From contig MERU01000006.1 in the NCBI GenBank assembly GCA_001770725.1, positions 410,781 to 474,780 on the forward strand: a stretch of DNA of 64,000 nt, written 5' to 3'. The notes under the pieces were generated by a model, which made no database searches, had not been told where the DNA came from, and worked only from the letters and a program-made list of their open reading frames with translations. This document shows positions 26,042-34,523 of this stretch, piece after piece. The position numbers were made by a program, and so were the translations under genes. Source of the DNA: Burkholderiales bacterium RIFCSPHIGHO2_01_FULL_63_240. GTDB lineage: Bacteria > Pseudomonadota > Gammaproteobacteria > Burkholderiales > Burkholderiaceae_C. Each line of letters starts with the position of its first letter. The first letter of the stretch is position 1.

Positions 26042-26638
26042 TCAGCGACCAGCGTTGCGCAGGGGGGGGAAAGAATGTGACTGAGGGGTGGGCCGCATGC
26101 TGCCTGCGACCGACATCACCACTCCAGGGTCACTCACCGGCACCGCCAGGGCCGGGTAGCGAGCCCTGAAGCGTTGCAAGTCTCGATGACCACCGAGTTG
26201 AATTAGCTCGGAGTAGAGCTCTGCGCCAACCCCCAGGGGGATGCCCGCTTGCTGAATGTGCTCGGCGTGGACCAGGGGGTTGCTGGCCAGGCTTTGCGCC
26301 ACCGTGGATACCGTTAACGGGCGCATCATGGGGGTGTCCGACGGAAGCCATATCCAGCCTGGCGCGTGGGCGCTGAGCAGTACGCCCTCGACCAGGGCCT
26401 CAATGTGCCGATCTAGCGGGTGCAGGGTGTGCAGCCGAGCTTGATGGACGGTGGTCTGACCCACGGATGCCGCCGTGGTTGCTCTGAGGGCACCATCTGT
26501 CACCAGAACGATTGGCAATCCGCATGGGGTCAGGATTTGCGCCAAGCCCCATGCCAGATCAAAGCTGGTCATGGCATCAGGCTGTCCTGCGTTGTCACGG
26601 CAGGAGGTGATGATCACGGTGGGTGATGCGGCTGGCAT
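26042..26638 (-). CDS. Divergent MobA-like nucleotidyltransferase
   Basis: A 198-residue cytoplasmic protein. WIWLPSDTPMMRPLTVSTVA matches the metal-binding strand-loop of the MobA/MocA nucleotidyltransferase family, where an Asp coordinates magnesium. The general order of strands also fits that family. The usual N-terminal L-A-A-G-x-S-x-R-M-G loop is absent; the equivalent place reads VIITSCRDNAGQPDAM, so catalysis is doubtful. The protein may be a degenerate or specialised member. It is divergent from pdxH and convergent with the secreted-protein cluster. Confidence 0.5.
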   Translation of the reverse strand: MPAASPTVIITSCRDNAGQPDAMTSFDLAWGLAQILTPCGLPIVLVTDGALRATTAASVGQTTVHQARLHTLHPLDRHIEALVEGVLLSAHAPGWIWLPSDTPMMRPLTVSTVAQSLASNPLVHAEHIQQAGIPLGVGAELYSELIQLGGHRDLQRFRARYPALAVPVSDPGVVMSVAGSMRPTPQSHSFPPLRNAGR

Positions 26639-26763
26639 GACATGGATCCTTGTTTCACGCCAGTTTCTGGTTGTGTGCTGCAGTGCACCAGCGAAGCTTC
26701 ACTTAGGGGCATACCCGCGCGCACAATTGATCCCCGTCATTTCAGGTGTGAATCGAATCCGCC

Positions 26764-26769
26764 GATACT
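26764..26769 (+). promoter_or_regulatory. -10-like element abutting the pdxH start
   Basis: GATACT, followed by six bases and the ATG at 26776, with TTCAGG 17 bases further upstream. No ribosome site is visible, so pdxH may be translated from a leaderless message. Confidence 0.45.
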
Positions 26770-26775
26770 TTCACC

Positions 26776-27426
26776 ATGGACAAATCCCCTCATGATCTGG
26801 CGCAGATGCGCAAAAGCTATGAGCAGGCCGCGCTCGATGAAATCCATGTGAGGCCCCTGCCGATAGATCAGTTTCACCACTGGTTCGACGAGGCCGTCAA
26901 GGCAAAGGCCTTGGAGCCCAATGCGATGACCCTGGCCACCGTGGGTGCCGACGGGCGACCGTCGACGCGGGTGCTGCTCATCAAGGGGGCGGATGCGCGG
27001 GGCTTGGTCTGGTTCACCAACTACCTGAGCCGCAAGGGGCAGGAGCTGGCCGTGAACCCCGTGGCCGCGATCCAGTTCTTCTGGCCGGAGCTTGAGCGCG
27101 TGGTGCGCATCGAGGGCCGGGTCGAGCGCGTTCCTGACAGCGAGTCCGATGCCTACTATCGCAGCCGGCCACTGGGCTCGCGCATCGGTGCGTGGGCCTC
27201 ACCGCAAAGCAGCGTGCTGCCGTCGAGAGAGCAACTGGAGCAGGCCTGGGCCGAGCAGCAGGCGCGTCTGGGCGATGACCCGCCCAGGCCGGGCCACTGG
27301 GGGGGCTATCGCCTGGTGCCTGATCGCTGGGAATTCTGGCAGGGGCGACCATCCCGCCTGCATGACCGCATCGAGTACCGCCTGCAGGGCGATGGTCACT
27401 GGCTGATTCAGCGGCTGGCACCCTGA
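26776..27426 (+). CDS. pdxH: Pyridoxamine 5'-phosphate oxidase
   Basis: FMN-dependent enzyme of 216 residues that makes pyridoxal 5'-phosphate from the pyridoxine and pyridoxamine phosphates. Family segments are [63 protein letters not shown] and the C-terminal [20 protein letters not shown]. The start codon follows a -10-like hexamer by six bases and has no ribosome site. Confidence 0.97.
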   Translation: MDKSPHDLAQMRKSYEQAALDEIHVRPLPIDQFHHWFDEAVKAKALEPNAMTLATVGADGRPSTRVLLIKGADARGLVWFTNYLSRKGQELAVNPVAAIQFFWPELERVVRIEGRVERVPDSESDAYYRSRPLGSRIGAWASPQSSVLPSREQLEQAWAEQQARLGDDPPRPGHWGGYRLVPDRWEFWQGRPSRLHDRIEYRLQGDGHWLIQRLAP

Positions 27427-27452
27427 GCCGGTGAGCGCTGGCTCGATGGCGC

Positions 27453-28028
27453 TCAGGCCTCGGGCTTGAGCAGCTCGCTGAAGGTGCGGCGGAACTTGTC
27501 CAGTTTGGGGGCCACCACCACCGCGCAGTAGCCCTGGTAGGGGTTTTGCGCCACGTAGCCCTGGTGATAGGCCTCGGCCGGGTGGTAGTTCGACACCGGC
27601 GCCACCTCGGTGACGATGGGCGAAGCGTAGACCCCGCTGGCGGAGAGTTGCTCGATCAGCGCGCGAGCCTGCGCGGCCTGGTCGACCGAATGCGTGTAGA
27701 TGCCCGATCGGTACTGCGTGCCGACGTCGTTGCCCTGGCGGTTCAGCGTGGTCGGGTCGTGCAGGAAGAAGAACACCTCCAGCAGTTGCTGGTAGCTGAC
27801 GCGGGCCGGATCGAAGCGCACCCGCACGACTTCGGCATGGCCGGTTCGGCCCGTGCAGACCGACTCGTAGTCCGGCTGGGGGTGCTCGCCATTGCTGTAG
27901 CCGGATTCGGCGTGCAGCACGCCCTGCAGGCGATTGAAGGCGGCTTCCAGGCACCAGAAGCAACCGCCAGCGAAGGTGGCTTCTTCGGGTGAGGGCGAGG
28001 TGGCTGCAGAGGAGGCGGAGTCGCTCAT
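27453..28028 (-). CDS. msrA: Peptide-methionine (S)-S-oxide reductase
   Basis: A 191-residue repair enzyme that reduces methionine sulfoxide in proteins. The catalytic motif GGCFWCLE is near the N-terminus, followed by GYSNGEHPQPDYESVCTG, HAEVVRVRFDP, FFFLHDPTTLNRQGNDVGTQYRSG and the C-terminal YHQGYVAQNPYQGYC with a candidate resolving cysteine. The first ~18 residues are an Ala/Ser/Pro-rich extension without a clear signal peptide. It converges on pdxH. Confidence 0.96.
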   Translation of the reverse strand: MSDSASSAATSPSPEEATFAGGCFWCLEAAFNRLQGVLHAESGYSNGEHPQPDYESVCTGRTGHAEVVRVRFDPARVSYQQLLEVFFFLHDPTTLNRQGNDVGTQYRSGIYTHSVDQAAQARALIEQLSASGVYASPIVTEVAPVSNYHPAEAYHQGYVAQNPYQGYCAVVVAPKLDKFRRTFSELLKPEA

Positions 28029-28089
28029 GTCACACCGATCAAGGTCAAAGCCCGTGTGGGCGATGCATGAGAGTCTCGCAGAAACGAGA

Positions 28090-28253
28090 ACCCCCGGCCG
28101 GGGCCGGGGGTGACGCGACTCGCGGGCCGCGCAGGAAAGCGGCAGAGATCAAGGTCTGCCACTTCCCGAGACGCAGGTACTGCGTCTGCTTGGGTCACCT
28201 GCTCTCGGCAGGTGACTGCAGGTTAATGCAGAGCGGGCGGCAGAGCAAGTGGC
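28090..28253. ncRNA. Candidate structured RNA between msrA and ubiD
   Basis: The 261-base gap is packed with hairpins: 28091-28110 (CCCCCGGCC/GGCCGGGGG), 28141-28160 (GGCAGA/TCTGCC), 28170-28186 (GACGCAG/CTGCGTC), 28194-28216 (GTCACCTG/CAGGTGAC) and 28216-28231 (CTGCA/TGCAG). An outer pair GCCACTT (28158-28164) / AAGTGGC (28247-28253) could enclose three of them. Read on the minus strand, the first hairpin is followed by TTCTCGTTTC like a terminator, and ATTAAC at 28222-28227 could be a -10. Strand and identity are uncertain; it could also be a long msrA leader. Confidence 0.3.
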
Positions 28254-28289
28254 CGATCGCGCCGAGACGTGAGAAGGGTCAAACCTTTA

Positions 28290-29882
28290 TCACGCCGTGC
28301 CGCCCAGGATGCGCCCTACCAGCCCCTCGACGCGGTCGGTCACGTCTTTGGGCATGGTGATGACCCGGCCCCATTCGCGGTCGGTCTCGCCGGGCCACTT
28401 GTTGGTGGCGTCCAGCCCCATCTTGCCGCCCAGGCCGCTGACCGGCGAGGCGAAGTCCAGGTAGTCGATCGGGGTGTGGTCGACCAGGGTGGTGTCGCGC
28501 ACCGGGTCCATGCGGGTGGTGATGGCCCAGATCACTTCCTGCCAGTTGCGGATGTCCACGTCGTCGTCGACGATGACGATGAACTTCGTGTACATGAACT
28601 GGCGCAGGAAGCTCCACAGGCCGAACATCAGGCGCTTGCTGTGGCCGGCGTAAGCCTTTTTCATGCTGATGATGGCCATCCGGTAGCTGCAGCCCTCGGG
28701 CGGCAGGTAGAAGTCGACGATCTCGGGGAACTGCTTTTGCAGGATGGGCACGAAGACCTCGTTGAGCGCCACGCCCAGCACGGCGGGCTCGTCGGGCGGC
28801 TTGCCGGTGTAGGTGGAGTGGTAGACCGGGTCTTCGCGGTGGGTCAGGCGGCTGACTTCGAAGACGGGGAACCAGTCCTGCTCGTTGTAATAGCCGGTGT
28901 GGTCGCCGTACGGGCCCTCCAGCGCGTGCAGGTAGCCATTCTTCTCTTTGAGAGGCACGCCATGCTCGCTCACGCCCTGGTAGCCGGCCGGCGCCGTGGG
29001 AATGTGTCCTTCCAGCACGAATTCGGCCGAGGCCGGCACCTGCAGGCGGTGCTCGCCTTCGCCCACGGACGTGTCGGTGACCTCGGTGCGGCTGCCGCGC
29101 AGCAGGCCGGCGAACTGGTACTCACCCAGCGTGTCGGGCACCGGGGTGACGGCGCCCAGGATGGTGGCCGGATCGGCCCCACAGGCCACGGCGATGGGGA
29201 AGGGCTGGCCGGGGTTGGCCAGCGCGAACTCGCGGAAATCGAGCGCGCCGCCGCGGTGGGTCAGCCAGCGCATGATGAGCTGGCGCTTGCCGATGAGCTG
29301 CTGTCGGTAGATGCCCAGGTTCTGGCGGCGGCGCGGGTTGGGCACGTTCTGCGGCCCGCGGGTGACGACCAGGCCCCAGGTCAGCAGGGGGGCGGCGTCG
29401 TCGGGCCAGCAATGCTGGATGGGCAGCTCGGTCAGGTCGACATCGCTGCCTTCGCGGACAACGGCCTGGCAATCGGCGCGACGCACCGTGGCCGGCTTCA
29501 TGTCCCACAGGGCCTTGGCCATGTGCAGCAGCTTGCCGGCGTCCTTCAAGCCCTTGGGGGGCTCGGGTTCTTTCAGGCTGGCGAGCAGCCGGCCGATGTC
29601 GCGCAGTTCGCTGACGTCAGATGCCCCCATGCCCAGGGCCACTCGTTTGGGGGTGCCGAAGAGGTTGGCGAGCACGGGCGTGCGGTGCTGGCGCTCGGGT
29701 TGGCCGTGGGCGCCGATTCGGCCGACGGGGCGTTCGAACCAGAGGGCAGGGCCTTGCGCTCGCAGAACGCGGTCGCAAATGGCCGTCATGTCGAGGTGAA
29801 CCGACACCGGGTCGGCGATGCGCTTGAGTTCACCCTCTCGGGTGAGGCCTGCAACGAAGTCACGCAAATCTCGGTATTTCAT
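28290..29882 (-). CDS. ubiD: 4-hydroxy-3-polyprenylbenzoate decarboxylase (UbiD)
   Basis: A 530-residue decarboxylase of ubiquinone biosynthesis that uses the prenylated flavin made by UbiX. The N-terminus [20 protein letters not shown] is characteristic. Conserved segments include [50 protein letters not shown], the [16 protein letters not shown] active-site region and [20 protein letters not shown]. Length fits the family. A hairpin-rich gap lies on either side of the gene. Confidence 0.97.
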   Translation of the reverse strand: MKYRDLRDFVAGLTREGELKRIADPVSVHLDMTAICDRVLRAQGPALWFERPVGRIGAHGQPERQHRTPVLANLFGTPKRVALGMGASDVSELRDIGRLLASLKEPEPPKGLKDAGKLLHMAKALWDMKPATVRRADCQAVVREGSDVDLTELPIQHCWPDDAAPLLTWGLVVTRGPQNVPNPRRRQNLGIYRQQLIGKRQLIMRWLTHRGGALDFREFALANPGQPFPIAVACGADPATILGAVTPVPDTLGEYQFAGLLRGSRTEVTDTSVGEGEHRLQVPASAEFVLEGHIPTAPAGYQGVSEHGVPLKEKNGYLHALEGPYGDHTGYYNEQDWFPVFEVSRLTHREDPVYHSTYTGKPPDEPAVLGVALNEVFVPILQKQFPEIVDFYLPPEGCSYRMAIISMKKAYAGHSKRLMFGLWSFLRQFMYTKFIVIVDDDVDIRNWQEVIWAITTRMDPVRDTTLVDHTPIDYLDFASPVSGLGGKMGLDATNKWPGETDREWGRVITMPKDVTDRVEGLVGRILGGTA

Positions 29883-29916
29883 GCTCTGGAAGGAATAAGA
29901 GATGATGTCTTTATGC

Positions 29917-29946
29917 TTGACTGGTTATTTCAAGGCTGCCTAGAAT
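29917..29946 (+). promoter_or_regulatory. Strong sigma-70-like promoter
   Basis: -35 TTGACT (29917-29922), 18-base spacer, -10 TAGAAT (29941-29946). It is about 250 bases upstream of the transglycosylase gene, which leaves room for a leader or a separate small RNA. Confidence 0.65.
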
Positions 29947-30125
29947 CCGCCCCGTCGGTCCCGGAACCCTTGTTTTTCCGGGTTTACCCTGAACGCCCTG
30001 GGCGTTCAGCCAGTCCCGGTCCTTGTGGATCCCGGGTGCCTCCTGAGTAGGAAGCATCCTCTTCTCGAGGGCAGGCCGAAGGTCGCTGAGCGACCGCCTG
30101 CAGCCTCGAAGCCGGGGCGATTATC
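29947..30125 (+). ncRNA. Candidate structured RNA, possibly 6S-like, upstream of the transglycosylase gene
   Basis: About 180 bases without an open frame but with strong pairing: CTGAACGCC/GGCGTTCAG (29989-30009), and a 17-pair stem at 30066-30108 (CGAGG, GCAGGC, GGTCGC, loop TGA, GCGACC, GCCTGC, CCTCG). CGCCCCG (29948-29954) and CGGGGCG (30113-30119) could close the whole, although the first strand lies very near the -10. Size, closing stem and own promoter recall 6S RNA, but I cannot confirm the family or even the strand. It might instead be a long mRNA leader. Confidence 0.35.
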
Positions 30126-30199
30126 ACCGCCGACTCGGTCGCGCGGGCTGCCTTCAGGCAGCTTGCCCAAGCGATGAGTGGGGTGAGGAAAGGATAGTC

Positions 30200-31216
30200 A
30201 TGTCTGCGTTTGAACGTGCTGCCGAGGCGCCACTGGAGGCCCCGACCGCGTCGAACCCCGCCACCCGCATCGGCGAGGTCCTGGGCGTTGTCGCCTCGGA
30301 CATCCTGGGTGGCCTGCGCCATGCCAGCCACCATGTCCTGGCCGCTGTCGGCCTGGTGGCCGTCGTGGTGGTCGGTTTCCTGGCAGGTCGCCCTGACCTG
30401 CGCCATGGTCTGGAAGACCAGACCCTGACCTGGTTGTCTGCCCGCGCCATCCAGCGCGCCGAAGGCGGCGTGGAAAGCGCCCCGGACATCCTGCTGGCCA
30501 TGGCCGAGCCCGAGGCCATCCAGCGCGCCACCGCCGCCAACCCCGCCGAGCTCAACCGCCAGCAGGCCGCCGTGGCCTACTGGATCGCGCGCCGCTACAG
30601 CGTGGCGCCCGAGCCCGTCAGCCGCCTGGTTCAGGAGGCCTGGACGCTGGGCCAGCGCGCCGGTCTGGACCCGACCCTGGTGCTGGCCGTGATGGCCGTT
30701 GAATCGAGCTTCAACCCCTTTGCCCAAAGCCACGTGGGTGCGCAGGGCCTGATGCAGGTGATGACGCGCGTGCACCATGACAAATACGCCATCTTCGGTG
30801 GACAGAATGCAGCGTTCGACCCGGTCACCAACCTGCGCGTGGGCGTGCAGGTGCTGCAGGACTGCATTCGCCGTGCGGGCAGCGTGGCCGGTGGCCTGAA
30901 GCATTACGTGGGCGCGGCCAACCTGGCCGACGACGGTGGTTATGGCGCCAAGGTGCTGGCCGAGGCCACCTACTTGCGCCAGGTGGCCTCCGGCCAGAAG
31001 GTGGCGTTCAACGCCAGCCTGCCGCAAGCCAGCGTGCCTGCGGCGGTGCAGGCGGTGGCGCCGCAGGCCGCATCGGGCGCCGCCCCGGGGCACACCCTGG
31101 AGGCTGCCGAGCCCGCCCAGAACGTGCCTTCGGCTGGCGAGGCCGCGCCCCATCACGCGCCCGCTCGCACGGCCGAGCAGGTGGCTTTGCTGGCCAATCC
31201 ACTGGCTGGCCGCTGA
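30200..31216 (+). CDS. Membrane-anchored lytic transglycosylase (SLT domain)
   Basis: A 338-residue murein-cleaving enzyme. One membrane helix at about residues 46-62 anchors it, followed by an SLT-type domain with the catalytic glutamate in AVMAVESSFNPFAQSHVGAQ, then GLMQVMTRVHHDKY, NLRVGVQVLQDCI and GLKHYVGAANL. The C-terminal ~70 residues are Ala/Pro/Gln-rich and probably disordered. AGGAAAGG precedes the ATG. It stands between the candidate RNA and the glyA riboswitch. Confidence 0.92.
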   Translation: MSAFERAAEAPLEAPTASNPATRIGEVLGVVASDILGGLRHASHHVLAAVGLVAVVVVGFLAGRPDLRHGLEDQTLTWLSARAIQRAEGGVESAPDILLAMAEPEAIQRATAANPAELNRQQAAVAYWIARRYSVAPEPVSRLVQEAWTLGQRAGLDPTLVLAVMAVESSFNPFAQSHVGAQGLMQVMTRVHHDKYAIFGGQNAAFDPVTNLRVGVQVLQDCIRRAGSVAGGLKHYVGAANLADDGGYGAKVLAEATYLRQVASGQKVAFNASLPQASVPAAVQAVAPQAASGAAPGHTLEAAEPAQNVPSAGEAAPHHAPARTAEQVALLANPLAGR

Positions 31217-31221
31217 GCCGC

Positions 31222-31227
31222 TACAAT
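31222..31227 (+). promoter_or_regulatory. -10 element for the riboswitch-glyA transcript
   Basis: TACAAT, 10 bases before the first riboswitch stem. The -35 region is weak. Confidence 0.5.
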
Positions 31228-31236
31228 TTCAAGCCT

Positions 31237-31360
31237 GCGCGACTGGCGATAAATGGCCGCTCCAGCGGCCTGAGGTGGTGAACCACCGGGAAGCGCAGCC
31301 GATGGCGCCTTGACCGTGAGTCGATGGCGCTGTTGTTTCAGCCGTTCGCCTGGGCAGCCT
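31237..31360 (+). promoter_or_regulatory. ZTP (pfl) riboswitch controlling glyA
   Basis: The conserved aptamer elements appear in order: GCGCGACTGGCG (31237-31248), the hairpin GGTGGTGAACCACC, then GGGAAGCGC closing the first stem. After a longer linker comes the second half, CCGTTCGCCTGGGCAGC. This matches the ZTP riboswitch consensus, which senses ZMP/ZTP when 10-formyl-tetrahydrofolate is short and turns on one-carbon genes. No terminator separates it from glyA, so control is probably at translation. The linker is longer than in the shortest aptamers. Confidence 0.92.
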
Positions 31361-31394
31361 TTCCCAACCGTCACCTGTTCAGAAGAGACTGCCC

Positions 31395-32645
31395 ATGTTC
31401 GATCGCGCCCAACACACCATCGCCAACGTCGATCCCGAGCTGTTCGCTGCCATCCAGGCCGAGAACCAGCGCCAGGAAGACCACATCGAGCTGATCGCCT
31501 CCGAGAACTACACCTCGCCGGCCGTCATGGAAGCCCAGGGCTCCCAGCTCACCAACAAGTACGCCGAAGGCTACCCCGGCAAGCGCTACTACGGTGGCTG
31601 CGAGAACGTCGACGTCGTCGAGCAACTGGCCATCGACCGCCTCAAGCAACTGTATGGCGCCGAGTTCGCCAACGTGCAGGCCAACTCCGGCTCGCAAGCC
31701 AACCAGTCCGTGTTCTTCGCGCTGCTGCAGCCCGGCGACACCATCATGGGCATGAGCCTGGCCGAAGGCGGTCACCTGACCCACGGCATGCAGCTCAACA
31801 TGTCGGGCAAGTGGTTCAAGGTCATCTCCTACGGCCTCGATGCCAACGAAGACATCGACTACGAGAAGATGGAAGCCCTGGCCCGTGAACAGAAGCCCAA
31901 GCTGATCATCGCCGGCGCCTCCGCCTTCGCCCTGCGCATCGACTTCGAGCGCTTCGCCAAGATCGCCAAGGAAGTCGGCGCCTACTTCATGGTCGACATG
32001 GCCCACTACGCCGGCCTGATCGCTGCGGGCGTCTACCCCAACCCCGTGCCGCACGCCGACGTGGTCACCTCGACCACCCACAAGAGCCTGCGCGGCCCGC
32101 GTGGCGGCATCGTGCTGAGCAACAACGAAGACATCGCCAAGAAGATCAACTCGGCCATCTTCCCCGGCATCCAGGGCGGCCCGCTGATGCACGTCATCGC
32201 CGGCAAGGCCGTGGCCTTCAAGGAAGCCCTGCAGCCCGAGTTCAAGGCCTACCAGCAGCAGGTGGTCAAGAACGCCGCGGCCCTGGCCGACACGCTGACC
32301 AAGCGTGGCCTGCGCATCGTCTCCGGCCGCACCGAGAGCCACGTGATGCTGGTCGACCTGCGCCCCAAGAACCTGACCGGCAAGGAAGCCGAGGCCATCC
32401 TGGGCGCCGCGCACATCACCTGCAACAAGAACGGCATCCCCAACGACCCGCAAAAGCCGATGGTGACCTCGGGCATCCGCCTGGGCTCGCCGGCCATGAC
32501 CACGCGTGGGTTCAAGGAAGAGCAGGCCGTGATCGTCGGCAACCTGATCGCCGACGTGCTGGACAACCCGCACGACGAAGCCAACCTGGCCCGCGTGCGC
32601 GAGCAGGTCTCGGCCCTGACCCGCCAGTTCCCGGTCTACCGCTGA
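31395..32645 (+). CDS. glyA: Serine hydroxymethyltransferase
   Basis: PLP enzyme of 416 residues that interconverts serine and glycine while loading methylene-tetrahydrofolate. Signatures are [35 protein letters not shown], the PLP-lysine region [13 protein letters not shown], and the C-terminal [23 protein letters not shown] precedes the ATG. It is preceded by a ZTP riboswitch and followed 10 bases later by nrdR, which suggests one transcript. Confidence 0.98.
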   Translation: MFDRAQHTIANVDPELFAAIQAENQRQEDHIELIASENYTSPAVMEAQGSQLTNKYAEGYPGKRYYGGCENVDVVEQLAIDRLKQLYGAEFANVQANSGSQANQSVFFALLQPGDTIMGMSLAEGGHLTHGMQLNMSGKWFKVISYGLDANEDIDYEKMEALAREQKPKLIIAGASAFALRIDFERFAKIAKEVGAYFMVDMAHYAGLIAAGVYPNPVPHADVVTSTTHKSLRGPRGGIVLSNNEDIAKKINSAIFPGIQGGPLMHVIAGKAVAFKEALQPEFKAYQQQVVKNAAALADTLTKRGLRIVSGRTESHVMLVDLRPKNLTGKEAEAILGAAHITCNKNGIPNDPQKPMVTSGIRLGSPAMTTRGFKEEQAVIVGNLIADVLDNPHDEANLARVREQVSALTRQFPVYR

Positions 32646-32655
32646 GCGGCGGCCG

Positions 32656-33132
32656 ATGCGCTGCCCGTTCTGCGGTCACCTCGAAACCCAGGTCGTCGAG
32701 ACGCGGGACTCCGACGAGGGCGACAGCATTCGCCGCCGCCGCAAATGCAGCGGCTGCGACAAGCGCTTCACCACCTACGAACGCGCTGAAATCGAGTTGC
32801 CGGCCATCGTCAAGCGCGACGGCCGGCGCACCGACTACGAGCGCGCCAAGCTCAAGGGCTCGATGATGCTGGCGCTGCGCAAGCGGCCGGTCAGTGCCGA
32901 GGCGCTGGAGACGGCGCTCGAAGCCATCGAAGCGCGCCTGCGCCAGTCTGGCGAGAAGGAAGTGGATTCGACCTGGCTGGGCGAGGCCGTGATGCGCGAG
33001 CTGCGCAAGCTCGACAAGGTGGCCTACGTGCGCTTTGCCTCGGTCTACCGCAGCTTCGACGACGTCAACGAGTTCGTGGCGGCGATCAAGGAGACGGGCA
33101 AGGCGCGCAAGGGTTCGGCCGACGAGGGCTGA
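32656..33132 (+). CDS. nrdR: Transcriptional repressor NrdR
   Basis: A 158-residue zinc-ribbon and ATP-cone repressor of ribonucleotide reductase genes. The zinc ribbon is CPFCG (3-7) with CSGC further on, followed by [11 protein letters not shown]. The ATP-cone covers about residues 49-139 ([20 protein letters not shown]). Its location immediately after glyA is conserved in Burkholderiales. Confidence 0.97.
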   Translation: MRCPFCGHLETQVVETRDSDEGDSIRRRRKCSGCDKRFTTYERAEIELPAIVKRDGRRTDYERAKLKGSMMLALRKRPVSAEALETALEAIEARLRQSGEKEVDSTWLGEAVMRELRKLDKVAYVRFASVYRSFDDVNEFVAAIKETGKARKGSADEG

Positions 33133-33257
33133 CCTGTCGCTGCCCCGTCGTTTTCATGGCCCCTCGCTTGCGGGGGCTTGGACCCTGCAGTGGGGTCGAT
33201 TCGAGGGGGAACCCGCAGGGCTGGCGACGAGCGGTCGGCAGGCGGGGTTCAGCGGTG

Positions 33258-33285
33258 TTGCGCTGCCGGGTGGGCGCGCTACATT
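33258..33285 (+). promoter_or_regulatory. Promoter of the minor-pilin operon, close to the start codon
   Basis: TTGCGC (33258-33263), 16 bases, TACATT (33280-33285), six bases, then the ATG. Transcription would begin at or next to the A of the ATG. No ribosome site is present. Confidence 0.5.
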
Positions 33286-33291
33286 CGCCCC

Positions 33292-33906
33292 ATGCAAAAA
33301 GCGGGAATCCTCCACATTCAGCGCGGCTTCACCTTGGTCGAAGCCATGGTCACGGTCGCCGTGCTCGTGATCCTGGCGACCATCGCTGTGCCCGGGCTGC
33401 AAGCGTTTGCCACGCGTTCTGGCATGAACGCCATCCGCGATGATTTTTCGATTGCGTTGCAACGCGCCAGGCTGGATGCGATCAATCGGAACACGTGCGT
33501 GTCGATCTGCCAGCTGGCTGCGGGCTCGACGAACACGTGTGCCACCACGGGGCTGGGCAACATGCATGCTGGCTGGATCGTCTATCGCAATGAGGCTTGC
33601 TCCAGCGCCATCCCAGGTGCGGCATTGGCCAACAACGTGGTGGTCTCGGTGCGCCAGCCGGGGGACGCCCGTTTCACGCTCAGGACGAATTTGACGAACG
33701 CCGTGGTGACGTTCGACCCGCGGGGCGCTCTCGTGGGGGCCGCCTTCACCGCCAGCGTGGTGGACGCACGCGATGCGAACAGCTCGCTCAATCGAGACAT
33801 CGTGGTGAACCGTCAGGGCCGCGTTGCCATCCGTCCGTACGAGGAAGACGCCACGTCTTCCTCTGAAGGATCGGGTGCCCCGACCGCAGAGGGAGGTGTG
33901 CAATGA
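33292..33906 (+). CDS. fimT: GspH/FimT-type minor pilin
   Basis: A 204-residue type IV pseudopilin. The prepilin signal is QRGFTLVEAMVTVAVLVILA, cleaved between G and F by PilD with Glu at +5, followed by the N-terminal helix. The C-terminal globular part has paired cysteines (CVSIC, TCATTG). The start at 33292 gives the normal short leader; an in-frame start at 33178 would add 38 unlikely residues. It is the first of six pilus genes, and its stop overlaps the pilV start by 4 bases. Confidence 0.9.
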   Translation: MQKAGILHIQRGFTLVEAMVTVAVLVILATIAVPGLQAFATRSGMNAIRDDFSIALQRARLDAINRNTCVSICQLAAGSTNTCATTGLGNMHAGWIVYRNEACSSAIPGAALANNVVVSVRQPGDARFTLRTNLTNAVVTFDPRGALVGAAFTASVVDARDANSSLNRDIVVNRQGRVAIRPYEEDATSSSEGSGAPTAEGGVQ

Positions 33907-34517
33907 GTGCTCGTGTGCCTTTGCGCGGTGCTCGGCAGTCGGGCGTGACCCTGGTCGAGGTGCTGGTCTCGATGGTCATCATGGCCCTGGGGCTGGTGAG
34001 CCTGGCCGCATTGCAGAATTTCACGCTGCGCTACCAACTGGGTTCGGTGCACCGCGCGCAGCTCTCGGGGCTGCTGTCCGACTACGCGGAACGCGTCCGC
34101 TCGAACCTGGCTCAGGCCCCTGGGCAAGTCGCCGACTCGCCATACGTGAAGCTGGCGAGTGGGGACTGGGCGGCCCAGGCGTCCGATCCTGCCGCCGCTG
34201 CCGTCAGCTGCAGTGGCAACACCGCCTGCACGGACCTGCAGTTGGCCAACTTCGACATGGCGCAGTGGCTGCAGCGTGTTCGCCGTGAGTTGCCTCGTGG
34301 TTCGGCCATGGTCCAGGGCGACGCCATCCAGGGGCTGACGGTGACCTTCATGTGGTCGGACAAGGAGCACGTCACCAGTTCGACCAGCGATGGCACCCTT
34401 GTCCAGTCGCCACAGTGCAGGCCGGCTGACACCGGGTTGGCCGAGCAGACGTGCTGCCCCGGGGATGCCAACGCCCCCGCAGGCGTGCGCTGCGCCACCT
34501 TCTCCATCGTTCCCTGA
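33903..34517 (+). CDS. pilV: Type IV pilus minor pilin PilV
   Basis: A 204-residue pseudopilin with leader RQSGVTLVEVLVSMVIMALG (Glu +5), followed by SLAALQNFTLRYQLGSVHRA, typical of PilV. Cysteine-containing loops occur near residues 101-106 and again in the tail (EQTCCPGD). With PilW, PilX, FimT and PilE it forms the priming complex at the pilus tip with PilY1. Its ATG overlaps the fimT stop. Confidence 0.9.
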   Translation: MSARVPLRGARQSGVTLVEVLVSMVIMALGLVSLAALQNFTLRYQLGSVHRAQLSGLLSDYAERVRSNLAQAPGQVADSPYVKLASGDWAAQASDPAAAAVSCSGNTACTDLQLANFDMAQWLQRVRRELPRGSAMVQGDAIQGLTVTFMWSDKEHVTSSTSDGTLVQSPQCRPADTGLAEQTCCPGDANAPAGVRCATFSIVP

Positions 34518-34523
34518 GCCGGT

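Noticed and set aside
29947..30125. SRP (4.5S) RNA as the identity of the structured stretch
   Set aside because: The highly conserved SRP core GGTCCGGAAGGAAGCAGC is missing.
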